Origin: Cellvibrionaceae bacterium
Lineage (GTDB): Bacteria > Pseudomonadota > Gammaproteobacteria > Pseudomonadales > Cellvibrionaceae
Assembly (NCBI GenBank): GCA_021151525.1
Contig: JAGKXD010000058.1
Coordinates: 1 to 26,807, forward strand
Reading direction: 5' to 3'
Length of the DNA: 26,807 nucleotides
Below are positions 16,293 through 23,801 of this stretch, piece after piece. The notes under the pieces are model-generated. The model was not told the DNA's origin and searched no databases. It saw nothing but the letters and a program-made list of their open reading frames with translations. Numbering within the stretch: the stretch's first letter is position 1; every line of letters starts with the position of its first letter. The position numbers were made by a program, and so were the translations under genes.

Positions 16293-18503
16293 TTAAAAGG
16301 ATTCCCATTCATCGTCCTGCTTATTAGGCGGGCTTAACTTTTTAGAGGGCGCAATCACGGGCTTTTTAGCATGAGTCTTTAGACTAGCTGAGGAAAGAGA
16401 ATCAAATCTTCCCGCATCATTAGCAACCTTAAACTGCGCAACACGCTGCGTTAATTGATTGGCCTGCGCTTGCAAGCTTTCCGCCGCGGCAGCGGCCTCT
16501 TCAACTAAAGCAGCATTTTGTTGTGTCATTTCATCCATTTGCATAACAGCAGTAGAAATTTCTTCGATTCCCGAGGATTGCTCTGCAGAAGCAGCAGCAA
16601 TCTCTGCCATAATGTCATTTACACGCTTGATGGATACGACTATATCTTTCATAGTCTCACCGGACTTACCTACTAGCGCATTTCCGTTTTCAATTTTTCT
16701 CACTGAATCAGAAATAAGCCCTTTAATATCTTTTGCAGCGTTCGCTGAACGTTGCGCCAAGGTACGAACCTCTGATGCAACAACTGCAAAGCCTCGGCCT
16801 TGGTCGCCCGCACGAGCAGCTTCTACCGCAGCATTCAGCGCAAGGATATTTGTTTGAAAAGCAATGCCATCAATAACACCTATGATGTCGGCAATTTTCT
16901 GCGATGACTCATTAATGGAGTTCATCGTCATAACAACTTGCTGAATAAGCTCGCCACCACCCATTGCTACAGAAGATGCCTGTTCTGCTAATACATTTGC
17001 TTGCTTCGCGTTATCCGCATTGAGTTTTACAGTGGACGTCAGTTCCTCCATGCTTGACGCCGTTTCTTCCAAGTTAGCTGCCTGCTGCTCTGTTCTTGCA
17101 GACAGATCACTATTACCCGATGCAATTTCATTAGCACCGGTAGAGATTTCGTCGGCCGCCGATTTTATTTGCCCAACAATATCAGCCATATTTTCAACCA
17201 GCGAATTGATATCGCCGCACAAAATACCTAGCAAGCCTGTTTTACCTTCCATGTCTATGCGTTGAGTAAGGTCTCCATCAACAGCAGCTTGCACTGTAGC
17301 TTGCACCTGATCAACGGTCAGCTTCATCGCGTTATTCGCAAGCACTTGCTCGGTAATATCTGTCGAATATTTTACGACTTTAAATGGACGGTTATTTGCG
17401 TCCAGAATGGGGTTATAACTCGCCTGAATCCAAACCTCTTTTCCATTTTTACCTATTCTTTTATATTGGCCCGCTTCGTATTCACCACGACCTAAGCGAT
17501 CCCAAAATAATTTGTATTCTGGTGATTGCCGATACGACGCCTCTACGAACATACTGTGATGCTTGCCTTTTATTTCGTCGAGGGAATATCCAAGAGCATT
17601 GAGAAAATTTTCATTGGCATTAATAATGATTCCATCCAAATTAAATTCGATAACAGCTTGGGATTTTCTAATTGCTTGCAATTGACCAGAGTAATCGGCC
17701 GATTGGGCCACTTCTTTTGTTATATCAGTTGCGTATTTGACAACTTTAAAAGGTTTATTATTCGCATCCAGAATTGGGTTATAGCTAGCTTGAATCCAAA
17801 CCTCTCTTCCCCCTTTGGCGATCCGTTTAAACTGATTCGCTTCATATTCGCCACGAGCTAGTTTTTCCCAAAATAAGCGATAATCAGATCCATTATAAAT
17901 TTCAGGTTCCACAAATATCCGGTGATGTTTCCCCTTAATCTCATCGAGGCTATATCCCATCACACTCAGAAAATTTTCATTAGCAGTTATAATGGTGCCA
18001 TCCATTCCAAACTCAATGACAGCTTGCGATTTACTAATTGCAGATAGCTGTCCCCTAAAATCAGAATCACGTACAATATTACTGGTAATATCAGTAGCGT
18101 ACTTAACCACTTTGAATGGCCGATTATTCTCATCAAATATTGGATTGTAACTAGCTTGAATCCAAACCTCTTTCCCATTTTTTCCAATTCGCTTGTATTG
18201 TCCTGCATCAAGTTCACCGCGACCTAAGCGACTCCAAAAATTTCTGTACTCAATGGTATTTTGGTGGCTTGGCTCAATGAAAATACTGTGATGCTTTCCG
18301 CGAATTTCATGCAGCTCATAACCCATCACATTTAAAAAATTTTCGTTGGCGGTTAGAATATTTCCATTCAAATCAAATTCTATAACAGCCTGAGCTCGGT
18401 TAATTGCAGTAACCTGGCCTTTCAAATTCGCCAGCTCGATGGGGTCGATGGATACCCAACCAGACTTGGAATTCTCACCAAAAATTTGTTTGATAATGTT
18501 CAT
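16293..18503 (-). CDS. Soluble chemoreceptor with three BdlA-like PAS domains
   Basis: Receptor of 736 residues without any membrane span, so it should form cytoplasmic arrays or join the membrane array through shared signalling domains. Three PAS domains occupy residues 29-150, 151-272 and 273-394. Each is exactly 122 residues with no gaps among them, and each carries AVIEF, ANENFL, GKHH, KRI(G/A)K, EVWIQASYNPI and FKVVKY. They resemble the PAS pair of the Pseudomonas biofilm-dispersal receptor BdlA. One HAMP-like segment (about 395-450) and a long signalling domain with tip NILALNAAVEAARAGDQGRG follow. The C-terminus is EWESF. AGGAG lies upstream of the ATG. The ligand or cofactor is unknown. 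Confidence 0.95.
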   Translation of the reverse strand: MNIIKQIFGENSKSGWVSIDPIELANLKGQVTAINRAQAVIEFDLNGNILTANENFLNVMGYELHEIRGKHHSIFIEPSHQNTIEYRNFWSRLGRGELDAGQYKRIGKNGKEVWIQASYNPIFDENNRPFKVVKYATDITSNIVRDSDFRGQLSAISKSQAVIEFGMDGTIITANENFLSVMGYSLDEIKGKHHRIFVEPEIYNGSDYRLFWEKLARGEYEANQFKRIAKGGREVWIQASYNPILDANNKPFKVVKYATDITKEVAQSADYSGQLQAIRKSQAVIEFNLDGIIINANENFLNALGYSLDEIKGKHHSMFVEASYRQSPEYKLFWDRLGRGEYEAGQYKRIGKNGKEVWIQASYNPILDANNRPFKVVKYSTDITEQVLANNAMKLTVDQVQATVQAAVDGDLTQRIDMEGKTGLLGILCGDINSLVENMADIVGQIKSAADEISTGANEIASGNSDLSARTEQQAANLEETASSMEELTSTVKLNADNAKQANVLAEQASSVAMGGGELIQQVVMTMNSINESSQKIADIIGVIDGIAFQTNILALNAAVEAARAGDQGRGFAVVASEVRTLAQRSANAAKDIKGLISDSVRKIENGNALVGKSGETMKDIVVSIKRVNDIMAEIAAASAEQSSGIEEISTAVMQMDEMTQQNAALVEEAAAAAESLQAQANQLTQRVAQFKVANDAGRFDSLSSASLKTHAKKPVIAPSKKLSPPNKQDDEWESF
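17322..18419 (-). repeat. Three tandem 366-bp PAS-coding repeats
   Basis: In-frame units at 18054-18419, 17688-18053 and 17322-17687, each 122 codons long with no insertion or deletion between copies. The protein copies are highly similar; the DNA has diverged mostly at synonymous positions. Confidence 0.85.
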
Positions 18504-18536
18504 GCTTAGAGCTCCTATAATAAATTGTATTGATGC

Positions 18537-19019
18537 CTACGAGCTAAAGAGCGACATTTCTTCACTGGATATCAATTCATTGATATCGACAAGAATAATC
18601 ATTTGCTCGTTAATGGTAGCCAAACCCAATAAATAGCGGCTATCAAATGCAACACCGAAATCCGGCGGAGGCCTCAACTGTTCTTTATTCAGACTCACTA
18701 CGTCTGATACACCATCTACTACTATTCCAACAATACGATTGTGTATGTGTAGAACAATTACAATCGTAAATTCATCATAGGTTGCATTTCCAACATTGAA
18801 TTTAATTCTCAAATCTACAATTGGAACTATATCGCCGCGTAAATTGATAACACCTTTTATGAATGGCGGAGCATTCGCTATTTTGGTGACTGATTCATAT
18901 CCACGAATTTCCTTTACCGTGAGAATATCTAAAGCGTAGTTCTCTGTACCGAGTGTAAAAGTTAGAAACTCTTGATCTTTTTGCGCACTAACACTCTGTA
19001 ACTCGACCGACTCTGTCAT
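18537..19019 (-). CDS. cheW: Chemotaxis coupling protein CheW
   Basis: Couples CheA to receptor tips in the array. It has 160 residues, the usual size, with the CheW fold throughout: EFLTFTLGTENYALDI, VKEIRGY, PPFIKGVINLRGDIVPIVDLR, and a late LLGLATINEQMIILVDI. The ATG at 19019 is chosen because GGGGGA lies 6 bases before it; a longer frame to 19082 adds residues that do not look like CheW. It lies 103 bases after cheA and 33 bases before the soluble receptor gene. It is the only stand-alone CheW in the operon. Confidence 0.96.
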   Translation of the reverse strand: MTESVELQSVSAQKDQEFLTFTLGTENYALDILTVKEIRGYESVTKIANAPPFIKGVINLRGDIVPIVDLRIKFNVGNATYDEFTIVIVLHIHNRIVGIVVDGVSDVVSLNKEQLRPPPDFGVAFDSRYLLGLATINEQMIILVDINELISSEEMSLFSS

Positions 19020-19025
19020 GATGCG

Positions 19026-19031
19026 TCCCCC
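19026..19031 (-). promoter_or_regulatory. Ribosome binding site fixing the cheW start
   Basis: GGGGGA on the minus strand lies 6 bases before the ATG at 19019. It marks the start of the conserved CheW protein. Confidence 0.55.
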
Positions 19032-19122
19032 AGGGATTTGCAACTTGTAACATCTAAGAATTGATTCAAAACAGCCTTTCAAGCGATTTTTTCAAATGAG
19101 GCGAGCCCCAAAATAGCTATAG

Positions 19123-21027
19123 CTAATGGGAACTTCGTAGATCTGCCGCGAGCGATTCCACATCTAAAATCAACGCGACGCTGCCATCACCCATGATGGT
19201 TGCACCTGCTACGCCTTGTACGCGCTTGTAATGCTGCTCCAAGCTTTTAATGACCACTTGCTGCTGCCCAACAAGAGCATCCACAAAAAGAGCGAAACGT
19301 TTTTTGTTCGCTTCAATAAGAACAACTATGCCTTGATGAGCTTTAGTAAATTGAGGTTCCAGTTGCATAGCTGTGTAAAGTGGCAAAATAGGCCAGTATT
19401 GGTCGCGAACGAGGAGCAACTGATCATCAGCCGCTAAAGTTTTAATATCTTTTTCATGGGGCTGCATAGATTCCACAATATTGACGAGTGGAATAATGAA
19501 CGTTTGATCACTTACCGACACACACATGCCATCAACAATTGCTAAAGTAAGCGGTAAACGAATGGTAAAAGTTGCACCTTTTCCCTCGCGCGAATCTATA
19601 TCAATTCTGCCGCCAAGAGATTGGACATTGCGCTTAACAACATCTAGACCAACGCCTCGGCCAGACACATCTGTCACTTGATCTGCAGTAGAAAAACCCG
19701 GCGCAAATATTAATTGCCACACTTCTGCATCGCTCGGGTTATCGTTTACGGGAATATTCTTTTCGCGTGCTTTTGCTAGAATTTTTTCGCGATTTAAACC
19801 ACCGCCATCATCACTGATCTCAATCAGGATATTTCCACCCTGTTGCGCCGCTTTAAGAATAACAGTGCCAGTAGGATTTTTATTTCTGTTCGCGCGCACT
19901 TCCGCAGATTCGATACCATGATCAATTGAGTTGCGCACTAAATGTGTTAAGGGATCAACCAGCTTTTCGGTCAACCCTTTATCCAGTTCGGTGTCGCCTC
20001 CCTCAATAATCAAATCAATATGCTTACCTAATTTTGCCGACAAGTCGCGTACAACTCGGGGAAATCGATTAAATACGAAGGATACAGGCAACATGCGAAT
20101 TGACATGACTGCTTCTTGAATTTCACGAGTATTTCTTTCAAGTTCCGCAGCCACACTTTGAAATTTTTCACCAAGCGATCCATCAATACTCTGACCAATC
20201 AAGTTCAACATCGATTGAGTAATAACAATTTCACCGACAAGATTAATCAACTGATCTACTTTGGTAACATCTACACGAATTGAACTATTTTCACTGGCGG
20301 CACTTTCTGCCACTTTAGGTTTTGCGGTGAGATTAGATTGATTAGTTGTAGTGTCAGCAATGTATGGCTTGGATATTGGTTCTTCGATGGGAGCTGCAGC
20401 AGATACAACAGGCTCCAATTCATGAACAACAGCGGGCGCTTCGGTGACTGCTTTTTTGGCAGATGTTTTTTTACTGGCTTTGGGTGCTTTTGCGGATTCT
20501 TTATCGTCAAAAAAACCGTAAGCTTCTTCTTGTGAAGGGGCTATAGGATCACCAAAGAATCCAAAACCATCTTCTACTTCTATTGCAGATTCATTCAGAA
20601 AACCAAAGCCTTCTAACTTTGGTTCTACAACCGTTTCTTTTCGTTGGGTCACCGCTTCTAAACGCTCACAAATTTTGTTCGCGCTAGGCCAATCAATTTC
20701 ACTGCCTGATTTGTAACTATCCAGAATGCCTTTTAATACATCCACTGAACATAAAAACAAATCAACCATAGCAAGATTTATTATCAACTTACCTTGGCGG
20801 ACACTATCGAGCAGGCTTTCCATAATATGGGTGACTGAACCCAAAGCATCGAAGCCAAAAATTCCGCTACCACCTTTAATGGAGTGTGCTGCACGAAAAA
20901 TACTGTTCAGCTCCTCCGCATCTGGATTTTCAGTATCTAACTCCAGTAAGAGGTGTTCCATTTCATCGAGATGTTCTTGGCTTTCATCGAAAAAAACGGA
21001 ATGAAATTGTTTCATGTCGATTGACAT
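19123..21027 (-). CDS. cheA: Chemotaxis histidine kinase CheA
   Basis: Array kinase that phosphorylates CheY, CheB and perhaps the neighbouring REC-PP2C regulator. It has 634 residues. P1 has H48 in FRAAHSIKGGSG (about 1-115). A linker of about 115 residues follows. It looks disordered, is rich in Ala, Lys, Pro and Glu, and contains three copies of an acidic-GFGF motif (139-146, 153-160, 168-175). I see no P2 domain. P3 dimerisation helices begin near 248 (RVDVTKVDQLINLVGEIV). P4 has the N-box HLVRNSIDHGIE, G1 DDGGGL and G2 GRGVGLDVVKRN. P5, the CheW-like domain, begins near 500. The start is the ATG at 21027, with GGGG about 8 bases upstream. It is 59 bases after cheY. Confidence 0.97.
   Translation of the reverse strand: MSIDMKQFHSVFFDESQEHLDEMEHLLLELDTENPDAEELNSIFRAAHSIKGGSGIFGFDALGSVTHIMESLLDSVRQGKLIINLAMVDLFLCSVDVLKGILDSYKSGSEIDWPSANKICERLEAVTQRKETVVEPKLEGFGFLNESAIEVEDGFGFFGDPIAPSQEEAYGFFDDKESAKAPKASKKTSAKKAVTEAPAVVHELEPVVSAAAPIEEPISKPYIADTTTNQSNLTAKPKVAESAASENSSIRVDVTKVDQLINLVGEIVITQSMLNLIGQSIDGSLGEKFQSVAAELERNTREIQEAVMSIRMLPVSFVFNRFPRVVRDLSAKLGKHIDLIIEGGDTELDKGLTEKLVDPLTHLVRNSIDHGIESAEVRANRNKNPTGTVILKAAQQGGNILIEISDDGGGLNREKILAKAREKNIPVNDNPSDAEVWQLIFAPGFSTADQVTDVSGRGVGLDVVKRNVQSLGGRIDIDSREGKGATFTIRLPLTLAIVDGMCVSVSDQTFIIPLVNIVESMQPHEKDIKTLAADDQLLLVRDQYWPILPLYTAMQLEPQFTKAHQGIVVLIEANKKRFALFVDALVGQQQVVIKSLEQHYKRVQGVAGATIMGDGSVALILDVESLAADLRSSH
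20503..20613 (-). repeat. Three-copy acidic-GFGF motif in the CheA linker
   Basis: Codes for EGFGFLNE (139-146), DGFGFFGD (153-160) and EAYGFFDD (168-175), spaced 14 and 15 residues apart, in the linker between P1 and P3. The consensus is acidic, small, aromatic, Gly, Phe, hydrophobic, any, acidic. Confidence 0.75.
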
Positions 21028-21086
21028 AGTAAAAGCCCCAGTGCGATTCCAATTTGCAGCAACCTACAAGCGCTAACTCCCCTGCT

Positions 21087-21452
21087 TCAACCCAGTACTT
21101 TTTTTGCAACTTCCAATAATTTTGCTGGATCAAATGGCTTAACCATCCACCCCGTTGCGCCGGCTGCTCGCCCTTGGGCCTTCATGCTATCACTGGCTTC
21201 TGTTGTCAAAACTACAATCGGTGTTTTGGCATAATGACCCAAACCACGCAGTGATTTAATCAGGGTGAGGCCATCCATATTCGGCATATTTTGATCCGTT
21301 AATACGAAATCGTAACTAGCCGTTTTGCAGAGATTGAATGCTTCCAACCCATCTTTCGCTGCTGTCACCGTATAGCTTGCAGACTTAAGCGTCGCCTCTA
21401 CCATCTGGCGAACGGAAGCCGAATCATCAACAATTAATATGTGTTTACTCAT
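21087..21452 (-). CDS. cheY: Chemotaxis response regulator CheY
   Basis: Single receiver domain of 121 residues and no output domain. D9-D10 form the acidic pair, D53 in LTDQNMPNMDG is the phospho-acceptor, the Thr of VVLTTEAS and the Lys of MVKPFDP complete the active site. AGGGA lies 6 bases before the ATG. It sits directly before cheA and 38 bases after the REC-PP2C-HATPase gene. With no flagellar genes nearby, it need not act on the flagellar motor; it could be a phosphate sink or act on another target. The probable phosphatase is the MCP-like protein at the operon head (see findings). Confidence 0.96.
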   Translation of the reverse strand: MSKHILIVDDSASVRQMVEATLKSASYTVTAAKDGLEAFNLCKTASYDFVLTDQNMPNMDGLTLIKSLRGLGHYAKTPIVVLTTEASDSMKAQGRAAGATGWMVKPFDPAKLLEVAKKVLG

Positions 21453-21490
21453 AGAAGTTCCCTGCTTTCAAACCTAGATAACAATAACGA

Positions 21491-23191
21491 CTATTTAATG
21501 GTAGCTCGGATTTTGTTGCCCGGTGCGATAATTTCTACTGACTCAGACAGCTTTTGGATAAGCTGAAAACCGCGCCCTGAATGTGCTAATGAACTATCGT
21601 TTAGCGATTGCTTAGGCTTATAACCAAGACCACTATCCTCTACCTCTAACAAAAAATTTCCGCCTAAATTATCTGGCGTCCAACATATAGATAATTTAAC
21701 AAAATCATTATTGGTGAGAGTCTTTAATCGCTCTTCACGCTTATTAAAGTAGTGCGCAAATCCATCGGGGCTTTCTTTAAGGGTAGACGACAAGCCAAGC
21801 ACTCCATGATCAAGCGCATTGCTCACCATTTCGGCCATCACCGCAAATATTTTTTGGCAAACTTGTTGATCAACACCCACCTGTTGTAAAAAATGATTAC
21901 ACAAAGGCGGAATTTCGCAATTTTCAAGCTGGCGGCCCGACAACTTTACACTCCATTCAAATTTGTCATCGACCTCGGGCGCTAAGCGTCCGGATTGAAT
22001 TGCGAGCGGAGCCTCGCTTAGGTCATTAAATACTTGAGCTGGCCATATAAGACACACAGAAATATCATCGGAATAATCTTGATGCCCAACATGCTCTAAT
22101 AAATTTTGCGAGAGCACTTCAAGCAGATTAGTTGACTGACCTTTAATAACATCTACAACGCGCTTAATTGAATAAGGCTCTTGCACTTCATTCTCTTGCT
22201 CACTTAATCCATCGCTAAAGGCAAATATAAAGCCGTCGGAAGGTAAGTCTATGGTAGTTACACTGCCATCAAATTCTTGTTCATCTAAAATACCAAGAGC
22301 CATGTGAGCTGATTTAAATTCATGAATGACGACACCATCGCTCACCCAAAACACAGGTGGCATACCGCCATTCCAAATATTGAACTCCCGTCGAAATGGG
22401 TTGATTTCAATTAAAATTGCTGCAACAAATCTATCTGCAGGGGTATCTGTGAGTAATTTGCGATTAATTTCAGTGACAATTTTTTGCGCATGAAACCCTT
22501 TATCTACCATGCTATTGAAAATAGTCACTACCGGCATAATTGTTATTGCCGCGGAAAGGCCATGCCCTGTTGCATCCACCAAAATAAAATACAAATTTCC
22601 ACTGGGTGACTTTTTTACCAACATCATGTCGCCGCTAAATGCAGCAAAAGATTTCAACCAAACACTTACACCTTCATACTCATAGGAATTTTGCCGCAAC
22701 AAATATTCATAGGTGAACTTAGCGACTTGCTCTTCTCGCTCCGCCTCAGCTTTAAAGCTTTCCAATTCATCATTTTGAGATTTAATTAGCTTTTGCATGC
22801 TAACTGATTTGATTAGCGCCTCTACTTTCAGTGCTAATAGCGAAAGATTTACTGGTTTAATAATGTAATCATTAACGCCTCCCGAAAAGCATTTCTCCAG
22901 AAACTCGGGCTCTTCGTTGGCGCTAATCATAATAATTGGGGCGTTAGTGATATAAGTGCCCATGACTTCCGGCGCTAACAAATCCATACCAACGCCATCG
23001 GTTAACTGGTAATCCAACAAAATCAAATCAATGTGTTTATCGTTTTGCAATACTTGTTTGGCTTCTGCAAGACTGTGTGCAGCAACAGTTTGCAACCCCT
23101 TAGAGTTCAAAAAGCTACAAAACAAATAATTAAGCATCTCGTCGTCATCAACAACGAGAACTCGAGATTTTTTTTGATCGCGCTTCGGCAT
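21491..23191 (-). CDS. REC-PP2C phosphatase-HATPase partner-switch regulator (CrsR/HsbR-like)
   Basis: 566-residue regulator with three parts. The N-terminal receiver has D15-D16-D17 and phospho-acceptor D60 (LLDYQLTDG), with a later IIKPVN lysine. A coiled linker (about 130-165) follows. The SpoIIE-type PP2C phosphatase has its metal-binding Asp residues intact: D188 (FSGD), D206 (VDATGHGLSA), D327 (FSDGL) and D375-D376 (SDDIS). The C-terminal HATPase_c is of the anti-sigma kinase type, with E454/N458 (EMVSNALDHG), EDSGLG and GRGFQL. This is the architecture of HsbR (Pseudomonas) and CrsR (Shewanella), which phosphorylate or dephosphorylate a STAS antagonist and thereby control a sigma or anti-sigma factor. 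Two STAS genes lie immediately upstream (8-base gap). CheA could phosphorylate its receiver; this is inferred from context. Confidence 0.93.
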   Translation of the reverse strand: MPKRDQKKSRVLVVDDDEMLNYLFCSFLNSKGLQTVAAHSLAEAKQVLQNDKHIDLILLDYQLTDGVGMDLLAPEVMGTYITNAPIIMISANEEPEFLEKCFSGGVNDYIIKPVNLSLLALKVEALIKSVSMQKLIKSQNDELESFKAEAEREEQVAKFTYEYLLRQNSYEYEGVSVWLKSFAAFSGDMMLVKKSPSGNLYFILVDATGHGLSAAITIMPVVTIFNSMVDKGFHAQKIVTEINRKLLTDTPADRFVAAILIEINPFRREFNIWNGGMPPVFWVSDGVVIHEFKSAHMALGILDEQEFDGSVTTIDLPSDGFIFAFSDGLSEQENEVQEPYSIKRVVDVIKGQSTNLLEVLSQNLLEHVGHQDYSDDISVCLIWPAQVFNDLSEAPLAIQSGRLAPEVDDKFEWSVKLSGRQLENCEIPPLCNHFLQQVGVDQQVCQKIFAVMAEMVSNALDHGVLGLSSTLKESPDGFAHYFNKREERLKTLTNNDFVKLSICWTPDNLGGNFLLEVEDSGLGYKPKQSLNDSSLAHSGRGFQLIQKLSESVEIIAPGNKIRATIK

Positions 23192-23199
23192 GCTGACTC

Positions 23200-23484
23200 T
23201 TAAATAAATTCAAATATTTTTTGCATATTTGCCATTTTTAAAATTTCATCAGTAGCGCCTCGCGCACCTTTGATTTTTACTTTAATCGCGTTACCTGCCG
23301 CTTTTTTTTGGAGCAGCACCATCATTCCTAGCGCTGAAGAATCTAGGTACTCCACTTGGGAAAAATCCAATATGATTTGCGTACACTGTGCATTTTCCAC
23401 AACGGGGTTGTAGAGCTCACTAAATTGTCGATGGTACGAATAGTCAAAACGACTAGGTAACCGCAGGGTCTCAATATCTGACAT
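23200..23484 (-). CDS. STAS-domain anti-sigma antagonist with conserved phospho-serine
   Basis: Small soluble STAS protein of 94 residues. The signature VEYLDSSALGMM places S50 at the position of the phosphorylated serine of SpoIIAA/RsbV (D-S-S-x-L-G). It is therefore the best candidate substrate of the PP2C phosphatase and HATPase kinase encoded 8 bases downstream. The ATG at 23484 is chosen, with AGAGGA 6 bases upstream; that site overlaps the stop codon of the preceding STAS gene, so the pair is probably coupled. An upstream in-frame TTG two codons earlier is less likely. It is related to its neighbour: both share RFDYS, an ILLD/ILD strand and a KxxE(I/L)L helix near the end. Confidence 0.92.
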   Translation of the reverse strand: MSDIETLRLPSRFDYSYHRQFSELYNPVVENAQCTQIILDFSQVEYLDSSALGMMVLLQKKAAGNAIKVKIKGARGATDEILKMANMQKIFEFI

Positions 23485-23490
23485 AACCAA

Positions 23491-23496
23491 TCCTCT
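23491..23496 (-). promoter_or_regulatory. Ribosome binding site overlapping the preceding STAS stop
   Basis: AGAGGA on the minus strand lies 6 bases before the ATG at 23484 and overlaps the TAG stop (23495-23497) of the upstream STAS gene. This suggests coupled translation. Confidence 0.6.
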
Positions 23497-23776
23497 ACTT
23501 CAATTCAATAAGTTTTTGCAGGTTGGCCAAAAGCAAAATTTCTTTTGTGCTGGGCTTTAAATGCGTGATGATTATTGTGGCGTGATTCGCTTGGGCCTTT
23601 TTATGTGCCATAACCAAGAGGCCTATTCCCGCGCTATCGATATAATCCATGCTTGAACAATCCAACAATATTTGCTGCGTTTGATCGTTTGAATTTAGCG
23701 CAGTCGCAATTGATTCATTGAACTCACCACTTGCACTGTAATCAAAGCGTTTGGGCATCTGTATGGTAACTGTCAT
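23495..23776 (-). CDS. STAS-domain protein lacking the canonical phospho-serine
   Basis: STAS protein of 93 residues, paralogous to the next gene. Its signature is MDYIDSAGIGLL. Aligned to SpoIIAA, the phosphorylated Ser position is Ala49, although the preceding S48 remains. It may therefore not be regulated by phosphorylation, or may behave as a constitutively dephosphorylated binding partner. AAGGT lies 8 bases before the ATG. It begins 25 bases after the MCP-like gene and its stop overlaps the ribosome site of the second STAS gene. Confidence 0.9.
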   Translation of the reverse strand: MTVTIQMPKRFDYSASGEFNESIATALNSNDQTQQILLDCSSMDYIDSAGIGLLVMAHKKAQANHATIIITHLKPSTKEILLLANLQKLIELK

Positions 23777-23801
23777 CGTCTACTACCTTGTGAAATCTAC
23801 A

